This document shows positions 5,986-12,510 of a stretch of DNA of 32,304 nucleotides, piece after piece; the stretch's first letter is position 1; each line of letters starts with the position of its first letter. A program made the translations under genes and the position numbers. The notes beneath the pieces were generated by a model that did no database searches, was not told the origin of the DNA, and saw nothing but the letters and a program-made list of their open reading frames with translations. Source of the stretch: Streptococcus caballi DSM 19004 (GTDB lineage Bacteria; Bacillota; Bacilli; Lactobacillales; Streptococcaceae); assembly GCF_000379985.1 (NCBI RefSeq), contig NZ_KB904077.1, positions 1-32,304 on the forward strand, given 5' to 3'.

Positions 5986-6410
5986 TATTTTAAGTCCTTT
6001 CGATTTAAAAAGATACTTTCGAGGTCATAGAAGACCTCTACAAAGTCAACGTATTTAATTTCTCTTTCATCTCTCAACTCGTTAAATTTGTTAAGAGGTT
6101 CAGAAATCAACTTGTTATTTTGGGATAAAGAAGGAAAGTTGCTCTTAAATTGAGACATCAACTTATGAAGTTCGATAAAAATATTTTCAGGTATCGGTGT
6201 CTGTCGGTCTTTGGTATCAATATTCTCAATAAGCATTCTGATAGCCTCCATTTTGCCACGATAATAGTCACTTTCTTGTTGAAGTAAGCTGACTTCTTGT
6301 ACCTCTTCTAATTTTTTACGAGTTGCAAAGGCTGCTTGGAGAGTAAAAATTGTCAGAAAAAAACCAATTGGAGCTGTGAGGGTGTTGAATATTTCTATCC
6401 ATTTAATCAT
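5985..6410 (-). CDS. Unknown 141-aa membrane-anchored protein of a two-gene reverse cassette
   Basis: A single N-terminal transmembrane helix (about 8-28: FNTLTAPIGFFLTIFTLQAAF) is followed by a long helical, partly coiled-coil cytoplasmic region (30-70) and an acidic/basic tail. GGGAG lies 6 bp before the ATG, and an extended -10 TGATATAAT lies about 30 bp further upstream. The cassette therefore has its own promoter and can be expressed in the lysogen independently of PR. A membrane anchor coupled to a small soluble partner is a plan seen in exclusion and abortive systems, but no homology is claimed. Confidence 0.7.
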   Translation of the reverse strand: MIKWIEIFNTLTAPIGFFLTIFTLQAAFATRKKLEEVQEVSLLQQESDYYRGKMEAIRMLIENIDTKDRQTPIPENIFIELHKLMSQFKSNFPSLSQNNKLISEPLNKFNELRDEREIKYVDFVEVFYDLESIFLNRKDLK

Positions 6411-6437
6411 TGTACTCTCCCTTTAACTTTTTACTTA

Positions 6438-6446
6438 ATTATATCA
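6438..6446 (-). promoter_or_regulatory. Extended -10 promoter of the 5671-6410 cassette
   Basis: TGATATAAT on the minus strand, directly upstream of the plus-strand ribosome binding site of the gene at 6461. The same arrangement recurs at 7252-7260. Confidence 0.55.
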
Positions 6447-6447
6447 C

Positions 6448-6469
6448 AGAAAGGAATTTTATGAACGAA
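6448..6469 (+). repeat. Repeated start signal, copy 2
   Basis: Identical over 22 bp to 7265-7286: AGAAAGGAATTTTATG followed by AACGAA. It lies just behind the divergent promoter at 6438-6446. Confidence 0.85.
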
Positions 6470-6586
6470 CTAGAAAAAACAGTTCTCAACGAATTAGTGA
6501 GAACTGTCGGTATTATTCTTGAAAAAGTCGAAAATATCGAGCGTCAATTAGAAGAAGTGAACTCTAGTGCTGATTCGACATCATAG
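6461..6586 (+). CDS. 41-aa helical small protein
   Basis: The ATG follows AGAAAGGA. It starts MNELEKTVLNELVRTVG and continues as an amphipathic helix (EKVENIERQLEEV) with a Ser/Thr-rich tail. It is soluble. It overlaps the end of the convergent DUF4145 gene by 43 bp and sits alone between two reverse cargo blocks. It shares its start signal with 5521 and 7278. No family is recognised. Confidence 0.55.
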   Translation: MNELEKTVLNELVRTVGIILEKVENIERQLEEVNSSADSTS

Positions 6587-7224
6587 TCGGCTGCGATGAA
6601 TTGCGCAGTTGCAAGAATGAAGTTTTTCAAATCTTGAATATCTTTATCATCGTGCTTTCGAATGTAGTGAGTTTCGTCGTTGCCAATCCATGCAACTGCC
6701 TTAGCTAATGTTTGGACTTTCGGAAAGTCTATAAGATAAGTGCTTATAACTTGTCCGAGTGGCATCTTCTTGATTTCCTCTTCTTTGTCAGAAGATTTCC
6801 GAATTGCGTAGTCTTTGATAAGAAACTCAGCGGATTTACGATAACCAACCCCTGCAATTTGATCTAATTTTTCAGATTCGGCAATGGTTGCTTGAGCGTA
6901 AATGTCTACGAACATTGGAGAAACTTTTTCAATGTTCTCAGGAAGCTTTACCTTGATAGGTGGGCGATAGGAGTACTCTACAATTTTGACATTGTTAGTA
7001 TCTGGATTTCTAGAATATTCAATTGAAAAATATTTTTTGCAATCTGAGTAGGAACATCTGTATGTGATAGCGAATTTGGCAAAATTCTTAAAATAACTGT
7101 CTTCGCTTTTAGTTTTTGACACAAGTGCCGGCGAAGTGTTTCTGCCACAATGTGGGCACCATTCTGGGATGATTATTTCTACTGTTTGAGAAGTATCTAA
7201 AAACTCAATATGCACTTTTTTCAT
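6544..7224 (-). CDS. DUF4145-type HEPN-like protein with zinc ribbon
   Basis: A 226-aa protein. Residues 1-70 carry a zinc-ribbon-like set, Cys23-Cys26 (WCPHCG) and Cys57/Cys62 (CSYSDC). The C-terminal helical region (about 118-212) has the order typical of DUF4145: GYRKSAEFLIKDYA, PLGQVISTYL and the conserved GN181-DETH186 motif. DUF4145 is a HEPN-related fold often found fused or next to restriction and other defence genes. GAGGT lies 8 bp before the ATG and it has its own promoter. A role in defence against other phages is inferred. Confidence 0.75.
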   Translation of the reverse strand: MKKVHIEFLDTSQTVEIIIPEWCPHCGRNTSPALVSKTKSEDSYFKNFAKFAITYRCSYSDCKKYFSIEYSRNPDTNNVKIVEYSYRPPIKVKLPENIEKVSPMFVDIYAQATIAESEKLDQIAGVGYRKSAEFLIKDYAIRKSSDKEEEIKKMPLGQVISTYLIDFPKVQTLAKAVAWIGNDETHYIRKHDDKDIQDLKNFILATAQFIAADYDVESALEFTSSN

Positions 7225-7251
7225 TCAAAGTTACCTCGCATTTTTATTTAT

Positions 7252-7260
7252 ATTATATCA
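7252..7260 (-). promoter_or_regulatory. Extended -10 promoter of the DUF4145 gene
   Basis: TGATATAAT on the minus strand, about 30 bp upstream of the ATG at 7224 and next to the plus-strand start signal of the antirepressor. No good -35 is present. Confidence 0.55.
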
Positions 7261-7264
7261 AATT

Positions 7265-7286
7265 AGAAAGGAATTTTATGAACGAA
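7265..7286 (+). repeat. Repeated start signal, copy 3
   Basis: The same 22 bp as 6448-6469, here giving the start of the antirepressor gene. Similarity to copy 1 continues into the coding sequence (MNEIF). Confidence 0.85.
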
Positions 7287-7988
7287 ATCTTTAATTTTCA
7301 CGGGCAGGAAGTCCGTACTGTAACCATTAACAATGAGCCTTGGTTCGTTGGAAAGGATGTGGCAGACATTTTAGGCTACTCAAAATCACGAAATGCGATT
7401 GCACTTCATGTTGATGAGGATGACGCCCTAAAACAGGGCGTCACAGACAATTTAGGTCGTACTCAAGAAACAATCCTAATCAACGAATCTGGTCTTTACT
7501 CACTAATCTTGTCCAGTAAATTGCCACAGGCTAAGGAGTTTAAGCGCTGGGTCACGTCAGAGGTCTTGCCACAGATTCGTCAGCAGGGAGCTTATGTGCC
7601 TGAAAATCTGTCAGATGAGGCTTTTATCGCCCTCTTTACGGGTCAAAAGCAGCTAAAAGCTAAACAATTGGAGTTAGCTCAGGATGTTGATTATCTCAAA
7701 AACGAACAGCCAATTCATCCAAGTTTTGCTCAGGCTTTGCTGAAAAAGAGAAAAGCCAGTGTGGTGGCTTGTCTAGGTGGTATTGATAGTCCAGCTTATG
7801 CGGATAAGAGTTTTTCACAATCTGTTTTCCGTCAAGCCGAAGTTGATTTCAAGGACCATTTTAATATCAACCGTTATGACATGTTGCCAAAGAAATTTGC
7901 TGAAGCAGCACTGTCTTACTGGATGACATGGGAGCCAAGCACAAATACCAATATGAAAATCATGGAGTTAAATGCTTATGAAATGTAA
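7278..7988 (+). CDS. Phage antirepressor (BRO-N + ORF6C)
   Basis: A 236-aa protein. Residues 1-105 form a BRO-N domain (FVGKDVADILGYSKSRNAI, LINESGLYSLI, AKEFKRWVTSEVLPQIR). Residues 145-236 match the ORF6C C-terminal domain of Gram-positive phage antirepressors (KKRKASVVACLGG...AYADKSF...DMLPKKFAEAAL). Such proteins counteract the CI repressor or control early genes. AAAGGA precedes the ATG. It begins the conserved part of the early operon after the cargo blocks. Confidence 0.92.
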   Translation: MNEIFNFHGQEVRTVTINNEPWFVGKDVADILGYSKSRNAIALHVDEDDALKQGVTDNLGRTQETILINESGLYSLILSSKLPQAKEFKRWVTSEVLPQIRQQGAYVPENLSDEAFIALFTGQKQLKAKQLELAQDVDYLKNEQPIHPSFAQALLKKRKASVVACLGGIDSPAYADKSFSQSVFRQAEVDFKDHFNINRYDMLPKKFAEAALSYWMTWEPSTNTNMKIMELNAYEM

Positions 7989-7991
7989 CAC

Positions 7992-8016
7992 AAAAAAGCC
8001 TGACGGCAATCAGGCT
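7992..8016 (-). terminator. Minus-strand intrinsic terminator behind the antirepressor gene
   Basis: AGCCTGA (7997-8003) pairs with TCAGGCT (8010-8016) around a 6-nt loop. On the minus strand the stem is followed by a T run (7997-7992). On the plus strand no T run follows, so early transcription passes. It would stop antisense transcription entering from the right. Confidence 0.6.
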
Positions 8017-8046
8017 CTGTAATAAATAATACAAGAGGATTATATC

Positions 8047-8337
8047 ATGAATGATTTAATGATTCAAATGCTTGACCAGTTTGAGGCTGGTTTAATGGAT
8101 AGAGCATTAAAGGTCATGCACGTTGTGACAGATGAAAAGAGACAATTTCCGATGGAACTCAACAAGTCTCAATGCGCTTTAATGCTCTTAGGGACTAAAG
8201 ATACTGGAACATTTGATGCACGCTTTAATAAATTTGATGATTTTCCACGTATCAAGAATGCTCGTGAAAAATATCCTCGTGATGCCGTCATTGAATGGTA
8301 TCACAAGAATTGGCAAAGAACGGTAGTGGGAGGTTGA
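8047..8337 (+). CDS. 96-aa probable DNA-binding early protein
   Basis: The start follows AAGAGGAT. Residues 36-90 (FPMELNKSQCALMLLG, then a stretch ending YPRDAVIEWYHKNW) have the look of a small winged-helix or excisionase-like fold: the order helix, LLG turn, short FDARF helix, then a YPR(D)AVIEWY end occurs in phage HTH_17-like proteins. It is acidic at the N terminus. It could be an excisionase or an early regulator. The assignment is tentative, and the position between antirepressor and replication genes fits either. Confidence 0.65.
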   Translation: MNDLMIQMLDQFEAGLMDRALKVMHVVTDEKRQFPMELNKSQCALMLLGTKDTGTFDARFNKFDDFPRIKNAREKYPRDAVIEWYHKNWQRTVVGG

Positions 8338-8339
8338 AA

Positions 8340-8525
8340 ATGGAAAACCCAATTACAGCAATCGTATTTATAGCAGTTATAGGCTTACTTGCCTATTTGG
8401 GCAGAAATACCAAGGAAAGCGAGGTGACACATGACATCAACGAAGAAGAAATCCCAGCGTATCTTGAAAGGTATGGGCGAGTTGTTCAGCTCAGTGGACA
8501 GTGCGGATATGACAGAATGGACTAA
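8340..8525 (+). CDS. 61-aa single-span membrane protein
   Basis: The ATG at 8340 is preferred over an in-frame upstream start because GGGAGG lies 6-7 bp before it. It has a transmembrane helix at about 5-21 (ITAIVFIAVIGLLAYLG) and an acidic cytoplasmic tail (DINEEEIPAYLERYG). Its last 95 bp overlap the next gene in another frame. No function is recognised. Confidence 0.55.
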   Translation: MENPITAIVFIAVIGLLAYLGRNTKESEVTHDINEEEIPAYLERYGRVVQLSGQCGYDRMD

Positions 8526-8685
8526 GTATCCTGTCTCAACAAGACCTGATTATCGCTCTGAGATGGTGTGGCAGGTGAGGAAGTCTGTTAAAAACTTTAT
8601 CAAGTCTGGAGATTTTGACAATCTTGCTGATGTCTTTAGGGTTGTTTGGTTTTATGTGGAGGAGAGGATGTTTAAGAGGAGGTAA
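8431..8685 (+). CDS. 84-aa unknown early protein
   Basis: The ATG follows GAGGTG with 5 bp between. The protein is basic at both ends (MTSTKKKSQRILKG, EERMFKRR), with helices in between (SEMVWQVRKSVKNFIKSG, ADVFRVVWFYV). It overlaps the membrane-protein gene by 95 bp. Both frames carry good start signals, so both may be made. The last codons AGG AGG TAA form the ribosome binding site for the initiator gene at 8691. Confidence 0.6.
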   Translation: MTSTKKKSQRILKGMGELFSSVDSADMTEWTKYPVSTRPDYRSEMVWQVRKSVKNFIKSGDFDNLADVFRVVWFYVEERMFKRR

Positions 8686-8690
8686 GAAAA

Positions 8691-9452
8691 ATGCGCATAG
8701 ATGAAGTCAAGCGTAATTCCTTTTACCAGTTTCCGCAATGGCTATTAAATGAGCCCTACAGTCGGTTGGGGGATAAAGCCAAGATGATGTATATGTTGCT
8801 ATTTGATAGGCGGGGGTTATCTGTCAAAAATAAGTGGCATGATGAAGACGGTAAAATCTATATGTATTTTACCAATGAACAATTCATGCAAGAGCTGAGT
8901 TGTTCTGAACCCTCTATCATCAAAGCCAAGAAAGAACTAGCTGACTTTGGGCTTTTAAAGGAAGTTAGGCAAGGTATTAACAAGCCTAATCGCTTGTATT
9001 TGTTTGGAACTAAAGAAACTTTAGGTCAGGAGCTAAAGAAAGTTAAGCACGGAACTAAAGAAACTTTAGGTCAAGACCTTAAAAAAGTTAAGGGAATCAA
9101 TACTAATAATATCAATACTAATATATCAATAAATACTACTACTACTGATAAGCAGGATTTTGGTAGCTTTTTGAAAAGCGAGGGATTGAAAGTAAGAGAC
9201 AGACATATCACGCAGCTGCTTGAATATGTTGGACTTGACCATATGGATCTCGATTTGGTCAAGCTGGCTGTCATAAAGACAACCGACCAAGGCATTGATA
9301 ACCCGTCTTATACGTTTAGCATTTTGGAAAATTGGAAAGCGAAAGGCATTTTAACGGTGGAACAGCAACAGCAGGAAGACCGACGTCAGATGACTAACCA
9401 ACCTGTTGATCCTAATGCTGCTAAGTTTGCTGGGATGGAGGGCTGGAACTGA
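8691..9452 (+). CDS. Replication initiator / replisome organizer (RepA_N + DnaD-like)
   Basis: A 253-aa protein. Residues 10-105 match the RepA_N initiator domain (FYQFPQWLL, LGDKAKMMYMLLFDRRGLS, a winged-helix segment, NKPNRLYLF). Residues 155-225 resemble the DnaD C-terminal domain (DNPSYTFSILENWKAKGI). Between them are a tandem 15-residue repeat (106-120 and 121-135) and an Asn/Thr-rich linker encoded by the putative origin. It would bind the origin and recruit the helicase loader encoded next, whose start overlaps its stop (TGATG). AGGAGG precedes the ATG. Confidence 0.88.
   Translation: MRIDEVKRNSFYQFPQWLLNEPYSRLGDKAKMMYMLLFDRRGLSVKNKWHDEDGKIYMYFTNEQFMQELSCSEPSIIKAKKELADFGLLKEVRQGINKPNRLYLFGTKETLGQELKKVKHGTKETLGQDLKKVKGINTNNINTNISINTTTTDKQDFGSFLKSEGLKVRDRHITQLLEYVGLDHMDLDLVKLAVIKTTDQGIDNPSYTFSILENWKAKGILTVEQQQQEDRRQMTNQPVDPNAAKFAGMEGWN
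9006..9149 (+). other. Putative intragenic replication origin: iterons plus AT-rich tract
   Basis: Two 45-bp direct repeats (9006-9050 and 9051-9095) share their first 23 bp exactly, and each contains the palindrome CTAAAG-AAA-CTTTAG. They are followed by a tract of almost only A, T and C (9096-9149) with the repeated phrase ATCAATACTAAT. Iterons beside an unwinding region inside the initiator gene are known in several Gram-positive phages. The function here is inferred. Confidence 0.6.
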
Positions 9453-10288
9453 TGGAAAAGGTTGATAGTATTGCTCGCAAATATAGCGAATTTATGGGGA
9501 AACAGCTTAGTGATGAGATTTGCGAGATTCATGATATTCATTTGTGGCGAATTAGTCGTCCATCTGTTGAGGGGCCTGTGGTTCAGGAGTTTTGTCCTGA
9601 ATGTCAGAAAGAGGCTATCAGGAAGAAAGAAGATGATCTATTACAGCAGAGCTTGGTTAATGCTAAGCTTGCACAAACATTTAGTGTCTTTAGGAAGGAA
9701 AGTATCATTTCAGAGGATTTGAAGAAGGCTAATTTTAATTCTTATGATACTGACACTGAGTTTGATGTGAAGGCTTTGAACTTTGCTAAGCGGATTTGTC
9801 GTTCTTACTACGAGGGAAATTATGGAAATACAGTGCTTATGGGCGTTCCTGGTGTTGGTAAGTCTCATTTGTCTGTTGCGATGGCGGATGCTTTGAATGA
9901 TTCTTTTAAAAAAGCTGGAAAGCCGAAGTCCATTCTTTTCATGCCTACAGCTCGGCTATTTTCTAAAATCAAGAGCTCTTTCAATGGTGGCGGTGGTTTT
10001 ACTGAGGAGTATGCGATTGATTTACTGACACGGGTTAATTATCTTTTTCTTGATGATTTGGGTAAAGAATCCTGTATGAGTACTCAAATTAAGCCTGCAA
10101 GTGATTGGGTGCAGGGTGTGTTGTTTAATATTTTAGATCAGCGGCAGACAACGGTTATCAATACGAATTTTAGTCGTCAACAACTTTTGCAGATTTATGA
10201 TGCGGCTTTGGTTGATAGGATTTTCAAGGGGTCAACGCAGAATAAGCAGATTTTGATTTGGCCTGATAACAGCATGAGTAAGAGGTGA
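9452..10288 (+). CDS. DnaC-like helicase loader (AAA+ ATPase)
   Basis: A 278-aa protein. Cys24/His27 and Cys48/Cys51 (FCPECQK) form a likely zinc site. The AAA+ core has Walker A GVPGVGKS (131-138), Walker B YLFLDD (197-202), sensor NTN (237-239) and Arg256 (DRIF) as a possible arginine finger. It loads the host replicative helicase at the phage origin together with the initiator encoded just upstream; the TGATG overlap couples translation. The length is normal for phage loaders. Confidence 0.92.
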   Translation: MEKVDSIARKYSEFMGKQLSDEICEIHDIHLWRISRPSVEGPVVQEFCPECQKEAIRKKEDDLLQQSLVNAKLAQTFSVFRKESIISEDLKKANFNSYDTDTEFDVKALNFAKRICRSYYEGNYGNTVLMGVPGVGKSHLSVAMADALNDSFKKAGKPKSILFMPTARLFSKIKSSFNGGGGFTEEYAIDLLTRVNYLFLDDLGKESCMSTQIKPASDWVQGVLFNILDQRQTTVINTNFSRQQLLQIYDAALVDRIFKGSTQNKQILIWPDNSMSKR

Positions 10289-10293
10289 TTGTG

Positions 10294-10455
10294 GTGGAAG
10301 AAAAAGAGCAGTTGATAACTGGTTTTGAAGAGTGTTACTGGAAGATTGATAGCAGGGTTAGGCAGATGTTGCTTGATTTGCCGCTTGATAGTCTGATTAT
10401 TAAGTTGGTTGAGTGGCAGAACTGGGCAGAATGTGGCGGAAAGGTTGTATTTTGA
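10294..10455 (+). CDS. 53-aa small protein, probable
   Basis: A GTG start at 10294, 6 bp after GAGGTG (which overlaps the loader stop); an adjacent GTG at 10291 is too close. It begins MEEKEQLITGFEECYWKID and ends in WAECGGKVVF. It is soluble and partly helical with no family. Its stop overlaps the next start as TGATG, the coupling style used throughout this operon, which supports it being real. Confidence 0.55.
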   Translation: MEEKEQLITGFEECYWKIDSRVRQMLLDLPLDSLIIKLVEWQNWAECGGKVVF

Positions 10456-10610
10456 TGGATAAAGAAGATGTGATAGCTTTGCTGATTGAGCAGCGTGATT
10501 CGTATTATAGGGCTATTTCTGATGATGGTCCTGTAAATGACTATGATGCGTGGTGCTATAGTCAGTACGAGAAGTTTCAGGCCGCGATCGAGTGGGTGAG
10601 GGGGAGATGA
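10455..10610 (+). CDS. 51-aa small acidic protein
   Basis: The ATG at 10455 overlaps the previous stop, and AAAGG lies about 10 bp upstream. It starts MDKEDVIALLIEQRDSYYRA and ends in FQAAIEWVRGR. The aromatic, acidic and helical pattern is typical of small phage accessory proteins, but no domain is recognised. It couples to the methyltransferase gene by TGATG. Confidence 0.6.
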   Translation: MDKEDVIALLIEQRDSYYRAISDDGPVNDYDAWCYSQYEKFQAAIEWVRGR

Positions 10611-11374
10611 TGACAAGTGACAAGGTTGTTTGTGAGTTGTATAATGACCACTTTGAAAATGCGAAGCGTTATCAAATTCCACGGGCTCAGTTGATTATAG
10701 CTGACATTCCTTACAATCTCGGTAATAATGCTTATGCTAGCGATCCACGTTGGTATAAAGATGGTGATAACAGCAACGGGGAGAGTAAGTTAGCAGGTAA
10801 ATCATTCTTTGACACGGACAACGATTTTAAAATTAATAATTTCTTTGATTTTTGCAGCAGGCTTTTGCGCAAGGAGCCGAAAGAAAAGGGACAAGCACCA
10901 GCTATGATTGTTTTCCATGCGTGGCAACAAAGGGATATGGTAATCGAATGTGGTAAAAAGCATGGTTTTAACAATGCCTATCCGCTCTACTTTACTAAAA
11001 AATCTAGTCCGCAAGTGCTAAAAGCGAATATGAAGATTGTTGGTGCGGTCGAGGAAGCTACAGTGTTGTATCGTGATAAGTTACCTAAGTTTAATAACAA
11101 CGGGGCAATGATACTTAATCATGCACCGTGGGAGAAGGATAGCTCATATCCAGTTATCCACCCGACTCAGAAGCCGATTCCTGTGCTGAAACGGTTGATT
11201 GAAATCTTTACGGATGAGGGTGATGTTGTTATTGACCCCGTAGCAGGAAGCGGTAGTACGCTTAGAGCTGCTATTGAGATGAATCGCAAAGCTTATGGCT
11301 TTGAGATTAAGAAAGACTTTTACAGGAAGGCAAAGGCTGAAATGCTGAGTACGTTTCAGACCAGTCTTTTCTGA
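10610..11374 (+). CDS. DNA (adenine-N6 or cytosine-N4) methyltransferase, beta-type
   Basis: A 254-aa protein from ATG 10610, 5-6 bp after GAGGGGG; ATG 10607 is too close. Catalytic motif IV, DIPY (32-35), comes before motif I, DPVAGSGS (209-216), with HPTQKP at 184-189. That order marks the beta class of amino-methyltransferases (N6_N4_Mtase family). No restriction enzyme is near, so it is an orphan enzyme that may protect phage DNA or mark its origin. The target cannot be read from the sequence. Confidence 0.92.
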   Translation: MTSDKVVCELYNDHFENAKRYQIPRAQLIIADIPYNLGNNAYASDPRWYKDGDNSNGESKLAGKSFFDTDNDFKINNFFDFCSRLLRKEPKEKGQAPAMIVFHAWQQRDMVIECGKKHGFNNAYPLYFTKKSSPQVLKANMKIVGAVEEATVLYRDKLPKFNNNGAMILNHAPWEKDSSYPVIHPTQKPIPVLKRLIEIFTDEGDVVIDPVAGSGSTLRAAIEMNRKAYGFEIKKDFYRKAKAEMLSTFQTSLF

Positions 11375-11467
11375 GGAAGTGGAGCAGATGACGATATTTG
11401 ATTATTTGGAGGGGTGTGACTGGGAATAGTTGCGTACACCCAAAGGCTATGGATAGTGGAGGTAGTG

Positions 11468-11929
11468 ATGTCAGATATAAGGATTTTAGACGCATGCTGT
11501 GGCAGTAGGATGTTTTGGTTCGATAAGCAAGAACCTCACACAACTTACATGGACAAACGAGAAACAAAATTTGAAATTCATGGAAAGAAAATAAACGTTA
11601 AACCAGATGTGGTTGCTGATTTTCGAGATATGCCTTTCGAGGACGAAACCTTTAACTTAGTTGTGTTTGACCCACCGCACTTACTATGGGCTGGTCAAAA
11701 ATCATTCATGAGAGCCCAATACGGTCAGCTTGATATACTAACTTGGAGGATAGACCTACAACAAGGTTTTGAAGAATGTTTTCGGGTGCTGAAAACGGGT
11801 GGAACACTAATTTTTAAGTGGTCCGATGCCCAAGTAAATGTCAAAGAGATTTTAGAATTAGTGCCACATCAACCACTATTCGGGCAACAGAGAGGGACAA
11901 CCCATTGGATGGCCTTCATGAAATTTTAG
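11468..11929 (+). CDS. Class I SAM-dependent methyltransferase, short form
   Basis: A 153-aa protein from ATG 11468, 5 bp after GGAGG; an in-frame ATG at 11456 lacks a site. The SAM motif is DACCGSR (8-14), the acidic loop DFRDMPFEDETF lies at 51-62, and the catalytic-like DPPH motif lies at 68-71. A helix and RVLKTGG strand (106-112) follow. It is shorter than most DNA methyltransferases and lacks a clear target-recognition domain, so its substrate could be DNA, a base or something else. It is the second methyltransferase in the same operon. Confidence 0.8.
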   Translation: MSDIRILDACCGSRMFWFDKQEPHTTYMDKRETKFEIHGKKINVKPDVVADFRDMPFEDETFNLVVFDPPHLLWAGQKSFMRAQYGQLDILTWRIDLQQGFEECFRVLKTGGTLIFKWSDAQVNVKEILELVPHQPLFGQQRGTTHWMAFMKF

Positions 11930-11938
11930 GAGGCTATG

Positions 11939-12166
11939 ATGACCTACGAAGCTAAGTTGATGCTCTATGGCTACAAGGAAGTTCATATTGGCCGATTTGC
12001 AACAAAGGAGTTAGCTGCTCAAGCAATTGTTGAGCACATCCTTGAAACTTCTAGTCTAACTAGACCAAAGGTAGTTGCAACTATGAAAATCCGAAGCAAG
12101 GAAATCAGAATTGATTACGGTGCTAAGGATTGTTATTACTTAATAGAGAGGAAAGAAAATGACTAA
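11939..12166 (+). CDS. 75-aa unknown phage protein
   Basis: ATG 11939 is preferred to ATG 11936 because AGGAGG ends only 2 bp before the latter. The protein (MTYEAKLMLYGYKEVHIGRF, later KIRSKEIRIDYG) looks like a small alpha/beta fold with alternating strands. It has no recognised family. It overlaps the next gene by 8 bp. Confidence 0.65.
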   Translation: MTYEAKLMLYGYKEVHIGRFATKELAAQAIVEHILETSSLTRPKVVATMKIRSKEIRIDYGAKDCYYLIERKEND

Positions 12167-12323
12167 AAGTCTAGATTACAAGAAAGGCTATCGAGATGCG
12201 ATACAGTTTGCTATTTCTGAGATTAATGAGTTAGTTGAAGAGTTTATTATTGATGAAAAAGTGGCTGATAAGCTTACAAAAAATTTAAAAACAATAACAG
12301 GAAAGGTATTATCAAATGACTAA
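12159..12323 (+). CDS. 54-aa small helical protein
   Basis: AGAGAGGAAAG precedes the ATG at 12159. It begins MTKSLDYKKGYRDAIQF and continues as a charged helix (ISEINELVEEFII). It overlaps both neighbours by 8 bp, which is typical of this compact operon. No function is recognised. Confidence 0.6.
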   Translation: MTKSLDYKKGYRDAIQFAISEINELVEEFIIDEKVADKLTKNLKTITGKVLSND

Positions 12324-12510
12324 AACACTAGAAGAAAAAGTTGAACAATGGTTTATTGACAGATATAAAAAACACTTGGTCAATATGACAAAAAATAACA
12401 TGTACGTTGTTGAGGATGTGACAGATGGCACAAAGGTCAGCAAGTACAAGTATGAAGTGGAATACATGCCAAAAAGCGCCATTCCTATAACGGTGATCAA
12501 CAATGAGTAG
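12316..12510 (+). CDS. 64-aa unknown phage protein
   Basis: The ATG at 12316 overlaps the previous stop; AGGAAAGG lies upstream. It has an N-terminal helix (MTKTLEEKVEQWFIDRYKKH), then a strand-rich half (MYVVEDVTDGTKVSKYKYEV). It is soluble. It overlaps the DUF1372-type gene by 8 bp. The function is unknown. Confidence 0.65.
   Translation: MTKTLEEKVEQWFIDRYKKHLVNMTKNNMYVVEDVTDGTKVSKYKYEVEYMPKSAIPITVINNE

Noticed and set aside
10335..10682. Minus-strand 115-codon frame across the small genes before the methyltransferase
   Set aside because: No ribosome binding site, low-complexity composition, and it runs against well-coupled plus-strand genes.
11388..11429. 13-codon frame (MTIFDYLEGCDWE) between the two methyltransferase genes
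   Set aside because: A GTGGAG site is present, but the frame is too short and isolated to call a gene without conservation data.
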